Source: BOG-908 sp963850605
GTDB lineage: Bacteria; Pseudomonadota; Alphaproteobacteria; Acetobacterales; Acetobacteraceae
Direction of reading: 5' to 3'
Length of the DNA stretch: 64,000 nt
Assembly: GCA_963850605.1 (NCBI GenBank)
Contig: CAWKLX010000005.1
Span: 1-64,000, forward strand
The position numbers were made by a program, and so were the translations under genes. Below the pieces are notes generated by a model that ran no database searches, was not told where the DNA came from, and was given only the letters and a program-made list of their open reading frames with translations. This document shows, piece by piece, positions 36,054-44,062 of the stretch (its first letter is position 1; each line of letters starts with the position of its first letter).

Positions 36054-36255
36054 GCGGGACCGTATTCGCGACTGGGTGGACGCGCATTGCTGGTCGGACG
36101 CTAGGCAGACCTACACGCTGCTGGCAGCGACGGGCAGAGGTTTAGGGCTGTTGCACGAGCAGTTGAATCCGGGTCGGGAGATGCTTGGCAACATGCCGCA
36201 AGCGCTTAGCCATCCAGCGTTGATACATGCTGCCATTGCGGTGGGCGGAGAATGA
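36031..36255 (+). pseudogene. 3' remnant of a GH15 glucoamylase/trehalase-like gene
   Basis: In the frame ending at TGA 36253-36255 the sequence reads ARERDRIRDWVDAHCWSD, then RQTYTLLAATGRGLGLLHEQ, then NPGREMLGNMPQALSHPALI. The last block matches the conserved end of GH15 enzymes (GNxPQAxSHxALI). The first is like an upstream GH15 helix (WxxERDxIRxxVxxxCW). About 150-200 residues that normally lie between them are missing, as is the whole N-terminus. The gene is dead: a 5' SDR fragment has been joined to a GH15 3' fragment. Confidence 0.6.
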
Positions 36256-36262
36256 AGGAAGC

Positions 36263-36354
36263 GGTCCTTTTTTGAAAAAAGGACCAAAAAACTTTGCTCG
36301 ATTAGGTGGGTGCCTAGTGACCGTAGTTTTTTGCTTCTTTATTCAGAAAGAAGG
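36263..36354. repeat. Paired A/T-rich 3'-end hairpin repeat
   Basis: The left unit (36263-36295) is GGTCC, TTTTTTGAAAAAA, GGACC, then AAAAAACTTT. The right unit (36326-36354) is GTTTTTTGCTTCTTT, then AGAAAGAAGG, in inverted orientation. It sits between the GH15 remnant (rightward) and DUF3309 (leftward), which end toward each other. The same layout occurs at 41153-41249. Confidence 0.7.
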
Positions 36355-36361
36355 TTTTCGT

Positions 36362-36532
36362 CTAAGCTCTGCGCAGCAACATAACGATCAGGATGATCAG
36401 GAGGATCGTTCCCAGCCCGATGCCGCCATAACCGTAATGGCCATACTCGGGGCCACCCCAGCCACCGAAGGTTGTGCCGAGCCCGCCGCCGAACAGCAGG
36501 ATAACGAGGATGATAAGGAGGATCAGGCCCAT
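36362..36532 (-). CDS. DUF3309-like small hydrophobic protein
   Basis: This is a 56-residue protein starting ATG 36532 (MGLILLIILVILLFGGGLGT). Two hydrophobic segments flank a Gly/Tyr-rich loop (GGPEYGHYGYGG), the layout of DUF3309 proteins found in many proteobacteria, of unknown function. The stop is 7 bases from the A/T-rich repeat. It lies 75 bases after the preceding leftward gene, so it may have its own transcript. Confidence 0.75.
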   Translation of the reverse strand: MGLILLIILVILLFGGGLGTTFGGWGGPEYGHYGYGGIGLGTILLIILIVMLLRRA

Positions 36533-36606
36533 GTCGTGCAACCCTTGACTTTGTGCAGATGTCACACTGAACGCAGGGAAGCTGGAAAGTTGCCGGATGC
36601 GTGAGG

Positions 36607-37008
36607 TCAGGGTGGTGGGGGTGGCCCGGCAAATACGTCGACGATCACGCGTTGATCGATCTGCCACACATGAGCATGCAAACCTGAGGGCACGCCAATG
36701 GCCGCCTGATCCTGCCCGCCGGTCACGGAAAGCATGTGCGCCGGCGGGGGATTGGCGGACGGCATCTGGCCGGCATGGCGAAAGCTGAGCACAAGCAGGT
36801 TGCCGATCATTCGCGCGCGATAGGTGATGCCGGCGGGCAAGGTGAACACCACGCGGCTGAAATCACCATGCTCGCCGGCCCGCACCGTCGCCGCGCCAGT
36901 GGCGTGCCCCGTTATACCACCCAGGAGGAGGGGCATGGCCAGGCGCCACCCACATTTGCCGGACGTCGTGCCGCAGCCGGACAGTCTGCCCGCATGATCA
37001 GAACAGGC
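36607..37008 (-). CDS. Secreted protein with AMIN-like N-terminal domain, possibly truncated
   Basis: This is a 133-residue protein if ATG 37008 is used, overlapping the fhs stop by 11 bases; ATG 36936 is the alternative. It has a hydrophobic segment (MPLLLGGITGHATGA) like a signal peptide, then DFSRVVFTLPAGITYRARMI and QIDQRVIVDVFAGPPPPP. This resembles the first 120 residues of large TPR-type secreted proteins of alphaproteobacteria, which are several hundred residues long. Here a stop follows the proline run, so it may be a truncated or stand-alone version. No TPR sequence follows. Confidence 0.5.
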   Translation of the reverse strand, partial: ACSDHAGRLSGCGTTSGKCGWRLAMPLLLGGITGHATGAATVRAGEHGDFSRVVFTLPAGITYRARMIGNLLVLSFRHAGQMPSANPPPAHMLSVTGGQDQAAIGVPSGLHAHVWQIDQRVIVDVFAGPPPPP

Positions 37009-38656
37009 CATCGACCTGGCCCTGTTCATCGAGCCGAATGGAGTTGGCGGCCGGCACCCGCGGCAGGCCGGGCATGGTCATGATCTCCCCGCACAGCGCC
37101 ACGACGAAGCCGGCGCCGGCCGACAGGCGCACGTCGCGCACCGGCAGTATGAAATCGTCCGGTGCGCCGAGCCGGGTGGGGTCAGCGGAAAAGCTGTATT
37201 GGGTTTTCGCCATGCAGACCGGCAGGTGACCATGGCCGCGCGCCTGCCAGGCCGCCAGCTTTTTTGCGGCCGCCGGCTCAATGGCCACGTCGCGGGCGCG
37301 ATAGATGCGGCGCGCGACGGTGCGGATTTTCTCAGCCAGCTGCATATCCGGCGCGTAGAGGGGCTGGAAGCCGGATGGCCCGGCGACAAGGTCGCGCACC
37401 ACGCTGGCGAGCTCGGCGGCGCCCGAAGCGCCCTCCGCCCAATGCCGGCACAGCACGAGGCGCACGCCCAACGGTGCCAGCGCTTGCCGCGCCGCGTCGA
37501 TCTCGGCCGCGCCATCGCCATCGAAATGGTTGAGCGCCACGACCACCGGCAGGCCGAAGCCGCGCATGTTTTCCACATGGCGCATCAGGTTCGGTACCCC
37601 GGCGCGCACCGCTGCCGCGTCTTGCATGCCGAGATCGCCGCGCGCGACGCCGCCATGCATCTTCAGCGCCCTGATCGTGGCCACGATAACGGCTGCTCGC
37701 GGTGCTAGGCCGGCGGACGGGCATTTGATGTCCAGGAATTTCTCGCCACCCAGATCGGCGCCGAATCCGGCCTCAGTGACAACCATGTCGGCCAGCCGCA
37801 AGGCCAATTTGGTGGCCACGACGCTGTTGCAGCCATGGGCGATGTTGGCGAACGGGCCGCCATGCACCAGCGCCGGCGTCCCTTCCAGCGTCTGCACCAG
37901 GTTGGGGCGCAGCGCATCCCGCAACAGCACCGCCATCGCGCCGGCAGCGTCCAGGTCGGCGGCCGTGATGGTTGAACCGTCGCGGCGGGTGGCCACGATG
38001 ATGCGGGCGAGGCGGGCCTGCAGGTCGGCCAGGTCGGTGGCCAGGCAGAAGATCGCCATGACCTCGCTGGCGACCGAGATGTCGAACCCATCCTCGCGAA
38101 GGGCGCCGTTGCCGCCCAGGCTGGTCACCACCTGGCGCAATGCCCGGTCGTTGAGGTCCACGCAGCGGCGCCAGGTGACGCGCCGCGGGTCGATGCCGAG
38201 CGCGTTGCCCCAGTAGATGTGGTTGTCGATCAGGGCGGAAAGCAGGTTGTTGGCGGCGGTGATGGCGTGGAAATCGCCAGTGAAATGCAGGTTGATGTCC
38301 TCCATCGGCGCCACCTGCGCGCGCCCGCCGCCTGTGGCCCCACCTTTCATGCCGAAGCACGGTCCCAGCGACGGTTCGCGCAGGCAGACCATGGTGCGGG
38401 CACCGGAGGCGGCCAGCGCGTCGCCGAGACCGATGGTGGTCGTGGTCTTCCCCTCGCCGGCGGGCGTGGGGCTGATGCCGGAGACGAGCACCAGCGCACC
38501 CTCGTGGCCGGGCAGGGTGGGCAGGATCGCCTCGTTGATCTTCGCTTTGAACCGGCCGTATGGCTCGACGAACGCATCGGCGATGCCGGCGCGGGCGGCG
38601 ATCTCGGCGATGGGGCGCAGGTGTGTCGCGCGTGCGATCAGCAGGTCGGTGGTCAA
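36998..38656 (-). CDS. fhs: Formate-tetrahydrofolate ligase
   Basis: This 552-residue enzyme makes 10-formyl-THF from formate, THF and ATP in C1 metabolism. Motifs seen: TPAGEGKTTTTIGLG (P-loop), FGMKGGATGGGRAQV, MEDINLHFTGDFHAI, LVHGGPFANIAHGCNS and the C-terminal GEIMTMPGLPRVPAAN. Full length and catalytic residues are conserved. ATG 38656 (MTTDLLIARA) is a natural start. It overlaps the next leftward gene by 11 bases, and is divergent from 38723. Confidence 0.97.
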   Translation of the reverse strand: MTTDLLIARATHLRPIAEIAARAGIADAFVEPYGRFKAKINEAILPTLPGHEGALVLVSGISPTPAGEGKTTTTIGLGDALAASGARTMVCLREPSLGPCFGMKGGATGGGRAQVAPMEDINLHFTGDFHAITAANNLLSALIDNHIYWGNALGIDPRRVTWRRCVDLNDRALRQVVTSLGGNGALREDGFDISVASEVMAIFCLATDLADLQARLARIIVATRRDGSTITAADLDAAGAMAVLLRDALRPNLVQTLEGTPALVHGGPFANIAHGCNSVVATKLALRLADMVVTEAGFGADLGGEKFLDIKCPSAGLAPRAAVIVATIRALKMHGGVARGDLGMQDAAAVRAGVPNLMRHVENMRGFGLPVVVALNHFDGDGAAEIDAARQALAPLGVRLVLCRHWAEGASGAAELASVVRDLVAGPSGFQPLYAPDMQLAEKIRTVARRIYRARDVAIEPAAAKKLAAWQARGHGHLPVCMAKTQYSFSADPTRLGAPDDFILPVRDVRLSAGAGFVVALCGEIMTMPGLPRVPAANSIRLDEQGQVDGLF

Positions 38657-38722
38657 CGTGGCCTCGCGTGACGATCAGGCCGCGCTTGGTAGAGACAAGT
38701 GCAAGTCCAAGGAAGACCGCCG

Positions 38723-39337
38723 GTGACGCCCGAAGAACTCGCCCGCCTTCATCCAAGGCTCTACCATGTCACCGCGCCCGGCGCTTGGCCGTCTATCGCC
38801 CGGTCGGGGCTGCTCTCGGCGGCCAGGCTGGTAGCGCATTTCGACTGCGGCCCTGGCACCCTGGCAGACCGGCGCCCGGCCGAGGTCACGCTGCGTCATT
38901 CGGTCCACGGCACCGCCATTCTCAACGACAACGCGCCATTGCACATGCGCAAGCTGGCCTCCTGCCTTGATGACGGCCTGACTGCGCATGATTGGCTGGC
39001 GATGCTCAACGACCGGGTGTTCTTCTGGGCCGACGCGCGCGGGACCGAGCGGCTACTTGGCGCGCGGGCGAACCGGGCGCGGGCGCGCGAAGTGCTGGTC
39101 TTCGACACGCTCGGCTTGGTGCGCGCGCATGCCGACCAGGTCGAAATCTGCCCCATCAACTCCGGCGCGACGATCCATCGTCCCGCACGGCGCGGGCGGG
39201 CCACGTTCGCACCCTTGCTGGCGACGGACTATGCGGCCTGGCGGCGGCGGCGAGGCCTGAGTAGGCCGGATCGCATCGTGGAAGTCGTCGTGCGCGGCGG
39301 GGTGCCCGATATCGCTTCACACCGCTGCGACGTCTAG
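38723..39337 (+). CDS. DUF7002-like protein, possible ADP-ribosyltransferase fold
   Basis: This is a soluble protein of 204 residues from GTG 38723 (GGAAG upstream); GTG 38699 would add eight residues. The opening LYHVTAPGAWPSIARSGLLS and later RVFFWADARGTERLLGARAN match a small family of unknown function (DUF7002, from memory). The YH-x-T...W-x-S-I-x-x-x-GLLS pattern resembles the first strand region of ART/RNA-phosphotransferase folds, but a catalytic glutamate motif is not obvious. It diverges from fhs across a 67-base gap. Function unassigned. Confidence 0.6.
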   Translation: MTPEELARLHPRLYHVTAPGAWPSIARSGLLSAARLVAHFDCGPGTLADRRPAEVTLRHSVHGTAILNDNAPLHMRKLASCLDDGLTAHDWLAMLNDRVFFWADARGTERLLGARANRARAREVLVFDTLGLVRAHADQVEICPINSGATIHRPARRGRATFAPLLATDYAAWRRRRGLSRPDRIVEVVVRGGVPDIASHRCDV

Positions 39338-39490
39338 GCGAAACGTCCTCGGCGCCGACGGCAATGGCCCGCTACGGACCAGCCTCGCATCCGGCTTGGC
39401 CGCCGCCAGCTCCGCCGCCACGCCGACTTCAGTCGAATAGACCAGTCCACCCCGCCGGTTCAGGGTCACGCGCAACTTGGGGGAAATGGC

Positions 39491-40066
39491 ATGTCCGAAA
39501 CACTGCATCTGCATCCGATGATCGACGCCGGCCTGAAACCCGCCGCCGAGGGTTTCACCGGCGGCACGCTGGTCTGCCACTGCGCGGACCGGCCGGTCCG
39601 TGTGGCGGTACGCAGCCAGGTGCTGTTCAACCATGCCTGCGGCTGCACGAAATGCTGGAAGCCGGAAGGTGCGATGTTCTCGGTGGTGGGCGTGGTGCCC
39701 GGGGGCGACGTGGAGGTGCTGGAGAATGGTGACAAGCTCGCCGTGGTGGACCCTTCGGCGCTGATCCAGCGCCACGCCTGCACCGCTTGCCGCGTGCATC
39801 TGTATGGGCCCGTTGAGCGCGACCACGCCTTCAAGGGCCTCGATTTCATCCATGTGGAGCTGTCGCACGAGGCGGGCTGGGCACCGCCGGGCTTTGCCGC
39901 ATTCGTCTCCTCCGTGATCGAAGCCGGGGTAGCGCCGGACAGGATGGATCAGGTGCGCGGGCAGCTCAGGCACGCCGGGCTGGAGACGTATGACTGCCTG
40001 TCGCCCGCGCTCATGGATATGCTGGCGACGTTCGCGGCGAAAAAGGCGGGCGTGCTGCCCGCCTAG
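39491..40066 (+). CDS. gfa: S-(hydroxymethyl)glutathione synthase
   Basis: This is a 191-residue formaldehyde-activating enzyme that speeds the addition of formaldehyde to glutathione. The zinc motifs are CHC near residue 30 (LVCHCADRPV), CGCTKCW near 51-57 and CTAC near 97. The start ATG 39491 follows a GGGGGAAAT ribosome-binding site. Its presence near formate-THF ligase suggests a local C1 detoxification theme, although the genes are in separate transcripts. Confidence 0.94.
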   Translation: MSETLHLHPMIDAGLKPAAEGFTGGTLVCHCADRPVRVAVRSQVLFNHACGCTKCWKPEGAMFSVVGVVPGGDVEVLENGDKLAVVDPSALIQRHACTACRVHLYGPVERDHAFKGLDFIHVELSHEAGWAPPGFAAFVSSVIEAGVAPDRMDQVRGQLRHAGLETYDCLSPALMDMLATFAAKKAGVLPA

Positions 40067-40084
40067 GATTGCGGAAAGGCAAGG

Positions 40085-40152
40085 CAAGGCAAGGGCTCTG
40101 CCCTTGACCTGGCGGGGCCAGTCGGCCCCAAACCCTTTCTTGGGAGAAAGAA
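40085..40152. repeat. GC-rich intergenic palindromic repeat, copy 2
   Basis: Following gfa, AAGGGCTCTGCCCTTGACC, then GGGGCC...GGCCCC, then CTTTCTTGGGAGAAAG form consecutive hairpins. The order of blocks matches 6957-7010 (GGGCTCTRCCC, GACC, CCCC..ACCC). A short direct repeat AAGGC occurs three times just before it. Confidence 0.4.
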
Positions 40153-40279
40153 TTTTCGCCGGCTTGCCATCGATCGGCCAGGCGGCACCCCCCTGACATG
40201 GCGCGCCCGATCCGCTACAGGCTCGCGCAACCGCGCTTGAGCCGTCCTGTCGCGCACCCACCGCAAACCCCGGACACCC

Positions 40280-41134
40280 ATGTCACACGCACCCCGCATC
40301 ATGCTGGTCGATCCCGCGCATTTTGACGTCAGCTACGTCATCAACCCATGGATGAAGCCCGGTGATTGGGCGGCCGACCCCACGGGTCATGCGGCGCATG
40401 CGCGCGCCTGCTTCGAAGGCCTGACCAGCGCGCTGCGCCATGCGGGTGCGTTGCTGGACATCGTGCCGGGCGTGGCCGGCCAGCCGGACATGGTGTTTCC
40501 CGCCAACGCGGCGGTGGTGCTCGATCGCCGGGCGATCGTGGCGCGTTTTGCGTGCGCGGAACGCCAGGGCGAGGAACAGCCGTATTTCGATGCGCTGCAA
40601 GGGTTCAAAATGGCCGGGCTGCTGGACGAGGTCGCGTTTTTCCCGGAAGAATGTTTCCAGGAAGGGGCGGGCGACGCGATCTGGGATGCCTCGCGTGGAT
40701 TTTTTTGGGCCGGCTTCGGTCAGCGTTCGATTTTCGCCGCCACACAGGAGCTGGCGAAATTCTTCGGCCAGCGCGTGGTGCCGCTGCAGCTCGCGACCGA
40801 TCAGTTCTATCACCTCGATACCTGCTTCTGCCCGCTCTCCGGTGGTGAGGTGCTGTTCTACCCGCCTGCGTTCACGGCCGACGCGCTGGCCTGCATCCAC
40901 GCGCATGTCGCACCCGAACAGCGGCTTGAGGCGAGTGCCGAGGATGCAGCTGCGTTCTGCGTGAATGCGGTCAATATAGGCCGGACCGTGGTAATGGCGC
41001 GCGCACCGGCGCATGTGCGCGCTATGCTGAGCGATCGCGGCTATGCGGTGACTGATGTCGATCTGGATCCGTTCATCCTGTCGGGTGGCGGCGCATATTG
41101 CATGACGCTCCGGCTGGATCGCAGCACGACATGA
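40280..41134 (+). CDS. Amidinotransferase/DDAH-like enzyme
   Basis: This is a 284-residue protein of the guanidino-modifying superfamily (arginine deiminase, dimethylarginine hydrolase, amidinotransferase). The first acidic site is in QPDMVFPANAAVV, the catalytic histidine in FYHLDTCFCPL, and the nucleophilic cysteine in SGGGAYCMTLRLDR at the C-terminus. All three catalytic positions are present, so it should act on a guanidino compound. The substrate (arginine derivative, ornithine or other) is not known. It converges with exbB across the paired hairpin repeat. Confidence 0.82.
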   Translation: MSHAPRIMLVDPAHFDVSYVINPWMKPGDWAADPTGHAAHARACFEGLTSALRHAGALLDIVPGVAGQPDMVFPANAAVVLDRRAIVARFACAERQGEEQPYFDALQGFKMAGLLDEVAFFPEECFQEGAGDAIWDASRGFFWAGFGQRSIFAATQELAKFFGQRVVPLQLATDQFYHLDTCFCPLSGGEVLFYPPAFTADALACIHAHVAPEQRLEASAEDAAAFCVNAVNIGRTVVMARAPAHVRAMLSDRGYAVTDVDLDPFILSGGGAYCMTLRLDRSTT

Positions 41135-41152
41135 AAATACTTAAGGCAAGCA

Positions 41153-41249
41153 GTCCTTTTTTGCAAAAAAGGACCAAAAAACCTTTATCAGTTTGAGTCC
41201 GCGACAGCACTGACAAAGGTTTTTTGCTTCTTTTTTGCAAAAAAGAAGA
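41153..41249. repeat. Paired A/T-rich 3'-end hairpin repeat
   Basis: Left unit: GTCC, TTTTTTGCAAAAAA, GGACC, AAAAAACC. Right unit, inverted: GGTTTTTTGC, TTC, TTTTTTGCAAAAAA, GAAG. The core between them has CGCGACAGCACTGACAAAGG, also found at 62730-62749 with two changes. It lies between two converging genes, the left arm 18 bases after the amidinotransferase stop and the right arm 2 bases from the exbB stop. Confidence 0.8.
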
Positions 41250-41251
41250 CC

Positions 41252-41836
41252 TCATAAAGTCGTCCGTAGCAGAAACACCTTGAAGCGGTCGATCAAATAT
41301 TCCGACAGGCGCGACAGCAGGTTCAGCCCCACCAACCCGTAGAGCGCCGTGCCGATGCCGATCGCCGTTGCCAGCAGCGCGGTGCCGATGCCGCGACTGA
41401 CTTCGGCCGGATCGGACACGCCACCTGCGGCGAGCGCGGTAAACGTTTGCATGATGCCGAGAATGGTACCCAGCAAGCCCAATAGCGGGGCGGCGGTCAC
41501 GATCGTATCGAGCACCCACAGGCGCGCATTGATGCGCTGCTCGACGCGCAGGAAGAGCGCGTTCGACAAATCGTCCACCCGCGCGCGGGCGACCTGCTCG
41601 TGCCGCTGAAAATCGATATAGTCGCGCACCGAACAGGTGACGACGTCGCCGGCGGTCAGATGGGCGGCGTGGTGCACCGGGTCGAAGCCGGCGGCGTTGA
41701 TGGCGGCGCGCACGCGCCAGGTGCGGCGGGCCAGATGGCCAAGATAAAGCAGGCGCTCGATAACCACGAATGTCAGCAAGGCTAGGCAGACATAGAGCGC
41801 GTCGAAAGTGAGCGCGTGCAGCCGGTCGTAATTCAC
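41252..41836 (-). CDS. exbB: MotA/TolQ/ExbB proton channel protein
   Basis: This is a 194-residue inner-membrane protein with three hydrophobic helices and the ExbB pattern (LLGLLGTILGIMQTFTAL, IGTALLATAIGIGTALYGLV). With ExbD and TonB it would convert proton motive force into energy for outer-membrane receptors. It follows the TonB-like gene by 27 bases and closes the six-gene leftward locus. The gene lacks the long N-terminal periplasmic extension of some TolQ. Confidence 0.93.
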   Translation of the reverse strand: MNYDRLHALTFDALYVCLALLTFVVIERLLYLGHLARRTWRVRAAINAAGFDPVHHAAHLTAGDVVTCSVRDYIDFQRHEQVARARVDDLSNALFLRVEQRINARLWVLDTIVTAAPLLGLLGTILGIMQTFTALAAGGVSDPAEVSRGIGTALLATAIGIGTALYGLVGLNLLSRLSEYLIDRFKVFLLRTTL

Positions 41837-41863
41837 GGAAAACTCCTGCGTTTCGGTGTGCGG

Positions 41864-42589
41864 CTACAGATCATCGCTGCCGCCGGCGGGCGCGAAGGCC
41901 ACCGGTACGCTGAAGGCGTGGGTGGCCGCATTCGGATAGACGTCGTCCGGAATGGGCGGGTAATGGCCACCCGACACAATCGCGACCGCCTGCTGGTCCA
42001 GCATCGCCGAGCCGGAGGAACGGATGACGTGCACACCCGACACGGCACCCGTGCGCGAGAGCAAGAAACCGATATCGGCTTCGCCGCTGGGATGGCTGAG
42101 GCGGTAGGCGGCCCCGCCTGGGGGCACGGTGTTGCGCGACACCAGGCTGTGCAGCCGGCCGATATAGGCAGCCTCGGCACTGTGGTTTTCCGGCGCCTGC
42201 TGGGCACGGCGGGCGGGCGCCTCGGTCGGCGGGCGATCAACCGGCGGCGGTGGCGCCTCCTGCTGGACCACGCGCGGCGGGTGCGGACGGGGCGGCCGCA
42301 CGATGTGGCGCGGACGGGGCGGGGGTGGCGGGGGCAGCGGGCTGGGTGCCACCTGTGGCGGGGGAGGCGGCGGCTCCGGCTCGGGCGGGGGCGCGGGCTG
42401 GGGCGGGGGAGGCGGCGGTTCCTCCACGACAGACAGCGTGACCTGCGTGGGTTCCGGCGCCTCGGGCTGCACCGCGGGACGGCTGGGTGGGCGGAGGATG
42501 AGCAGGGCGATCAGCGCGGCGGTCAGGAGTGCAGCGGCCGCGTCGGATATCGCTCTGGCGGGGTCGCGCCGCGTCGAGTTGGAGATCAT
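41864..42589 (-). CDS. tonB: TonB-family energy transducer
   Basis: This is a 241-residue protein with a single membrane anchor (residues about 17-33), a very proline-rich periplasmic spacer (PPPPPPRPRH and PEPEPPPPPP runs), and a C-terminal TonB domain (HPSGEADIGFLLSRTGAVSG, SSGSAMLDQQAVAIV). ATG 42589 overlaps the exbD stop as ATGA. It is dedicated, by position, to the receptor gene at 45.1-47.8 kb. The C-terminus (YPPIPDD) is the conserved end of TonB domains. Confidence 0.93.
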   Translation of the reverse strand: MISNSTRRDPARAISDAAAALLTAALIALLILRPPSRPAVQPEAPEPTQVTLSVVEEPPPPPPQPAPPPEPEPPPPPPQVAPSPLPPPPPPRPRHIVRPPRPHPPRVVQQEAPPPPVDRPPTEAPARRAQQAPENHSAEAAYIGRLHSLVSRNTVPPGGAAYRLSHPSGEADIGFLLSRTGAVSGVHVIRSSGSAMLDQQAVAIVSGGHYPPIPDDVYPNAATHAFSVPVAFAPAGGSDDL

Positions 42590-42993
42590 TGCCGTTTAGT
42601 AATGATCGACGCCGCCTGCACGTCGGCCGCCTTCAACGCATCCATCACGCCCACCAGCGACTGAACCTGCGACCCCTGATCACCGGCTATGATGACGGCG
42701 AGTTTTGTGCCGTCCTTCTGCATGTCGCGCAGGTGGCCAGGCAGGTCGGCCAGGGTGACGGGGGCGGCGTCCAGAAAATACTGGGCGTCCTTGCTGATGG
42801 TTATGGTGACGCGGTGTGGCTCGTGCACGGGATCTGGCGCCGCCGATTTCGGCAGCGCCACCTTCAGGCCGAGCGCCGGCAACACGTTCGTGCTGATCAG
42901 CACGAAGAAGACCAGCAGAAACATCATCACGTCGATCATCGGGATGATCTCGATGCGTGCCCGCCGGCGTCGGCGTGACGGCCAGTTGCGCAT
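42586..42993 (-). CDS. exbD: Biopolymer transport protein ExbD
   Basis: This is a 135-residue protein with a short basic N-terminus (MRNWPSRRRRRARIEI), the membrane helix IDVMMFLLVFFVLISTN with its key aspartate, and a periplasmic domain ending in QAASIITKRQ. Asp near residue 21 is the proton-path residue of the family. It is the partner of ExbB and TonB in the same operon. The beta-propeller gene's stop (43003) lies 10 bases upstream of its start. Confidence 0.93.
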   Translation of the reverse strand: MRNWPSRRRRRARIEIIPMIDVMMFLLVFFVLISTNVLPALGLKVALPKSAAPDPVHEPHRVTITISKDAQYFLDAAPVTLADLPGHLRDMQKDGTKLAVIIAGDQGSQVQSLVGVMDALKAADVQAASIITKRQ

Positions 42994-43002
42994 CGGCCGG
43001 CG

Positions 43003-44007
43003 CTACTTGGCCGTGGGATCGAGGAACAGCAGTTTCACCGTGCCAGGCTTATAATTGTAGTGGATGCGGCCGCCTTCCGGCGCGGGCTGCGTGGCGGCCA
43101 GGTCCGCTGTGACCAGGAACACGCGGCCGTTCGACGGATCGACCGCCATGGTGCGCGCGCCGGGCGGCGTTTGCACATTGCCGAGGGCGGTGAGCTTGCC
43201 ACCATCTTCGTGGAACACAGAAAGCGTACCGTCGGAATTGGAGCTGTAGACCAGGTGGCGGACAGGGTCGAAACCGGCGGCATCCGTGCCATGGCCGATT
43301 GGTAATGTTTGCAGCACGTGGCCGGTGTCCGCGTCCACGACTTGCAGCCTTGTGTTCTCGCAGCTGGTGAACAGGCGACGGCTTTTCGGGTCCATCGCCA
43401 ACCCGTGCGGCGAGAGGCAGTCCGGCACGGCGTAGCGCGCTGTGACACGGCCGGCCTGCATGTCAACCGCGGCGATTTCACGCGTGCTGGCGATGTTGAT
43501 GTAGAGATGACCGGCGGTATCGGCCGCAGCGAATTCGGGTGAGCCGCCGAGTTTAATGTTAGCGTGCACGGTTCGGCTGGCGGTGTCGATCAGGGTGGCG
43601 CTCTCGCCATCGCCGTTGAGCACAACGAGGGTTTTGCCGGACGGATCGACAATCGCGCCATCCGCGTCGAGTTGCGCCGGCAAAGTCGTGACCGCCTTGA
43701 AGGTCTTTGGATCGTGGGCGGTGACGTTTGCCGTTTTGCCGTTCACGGCCCAGATGGCGCCGTCGGCTGCAACCGCCTGTCCGTGTGCGCCGTTCACTTC
43801 CGCCAGCTTGCCGAGGACTGCGCCGGTGGCAGCGTCGATCACGTCGGTGTGGTCGCTATGGGCAACGAAGACTCGGTGCGATGCTGCGTCGAAGGTGACA
43901 TAATCCCACTTGTCCGGCGCGCCGAGCGGCACCGTCTTGCTGATCGTGTAAGAGGGTGCGGCCGCACCGGTGAGGAGTGCGGCAGCAAGCAAGATGGAAC
44001 GGCGCAT
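43003..44007 (-). CDS. YncE-like periplasmic beta-propeller
   Basis: This is a 334-residue protein with a signal peptide (MRRSILLAAALLTGAAA). The mature part has repeats of a YVTN-type propeller: VFVAHSDHTDVIDAATGAVL, then GHVLQTLPIGHGTDAAGF and TMAVDPSNGRVFLVTAD. Such proteins bind ligand or nucleic acid in the periplasm and are often near TonB-dependent receptors. It lies between the phosphoesterase and exbD, so it is part of the uptake locus. An A/T-rich repeat unit lies 20 bases upstream of its start. Confidence 0.88.
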   Translation of the reverse strand: MRRSILLAAALLTGAAAPSYTISKTVPLGAPDKWDYVTFDAASHRVFVAHSDHTDVIDAATGAVLGKLAEVNGAHGQAVAADGAIWAVNGKTANVTAHDPKTFKAVTTLPAQLDADGAIVDPSGKTLVVLNGDGESATLIDTASRTVHANIKLGGSPEFAAADTAGHLYINIASTREIAAVDMQAGRVTARYAVPDCLSPHGLAMDPKSRRLFTSCENTRLQVVDADTGHVLQTLPIGHGTDAAGFDPVRHLVYSSNSDGTLSVFHEDGGKLTALGNVQTPPGARTMAVDPSNGRVFLVTADLAATQPAPEGGRIHYNYKPGTVKLLFLDPTAK

Positions 44008-44026
44008 ATAGGTTGTCCTATGATGA

Positions 44027-44056
44027 AAAGTTTTTGCTTCTTTTTCAAAAAGAAGC
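44027..44056 (-). repeat. A/T-rich 3'-end hairpin repeat, single unit
   Basis: Read leftward, GCTTCTTTTTGAAAAAGAAGC is followed by AAAAACTTT. It starts 6 bases after the phosphoesterase stop (44063) and ends 20 bases before the yncE-like start. Unlike 36.3, 41.2 and 62.7 kb, only one unit is present. Confidence 0.75.
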
Positions 44057-44062
44057 GCTTGC

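Noticed and set aside
36263..36354. Standard bidirectional Rho-independent terminator
   Set aside because: Each stem is followed by A residues when read from its upstream gene. The T-run is on the other side, so it is described as a repeat, not a terminator.
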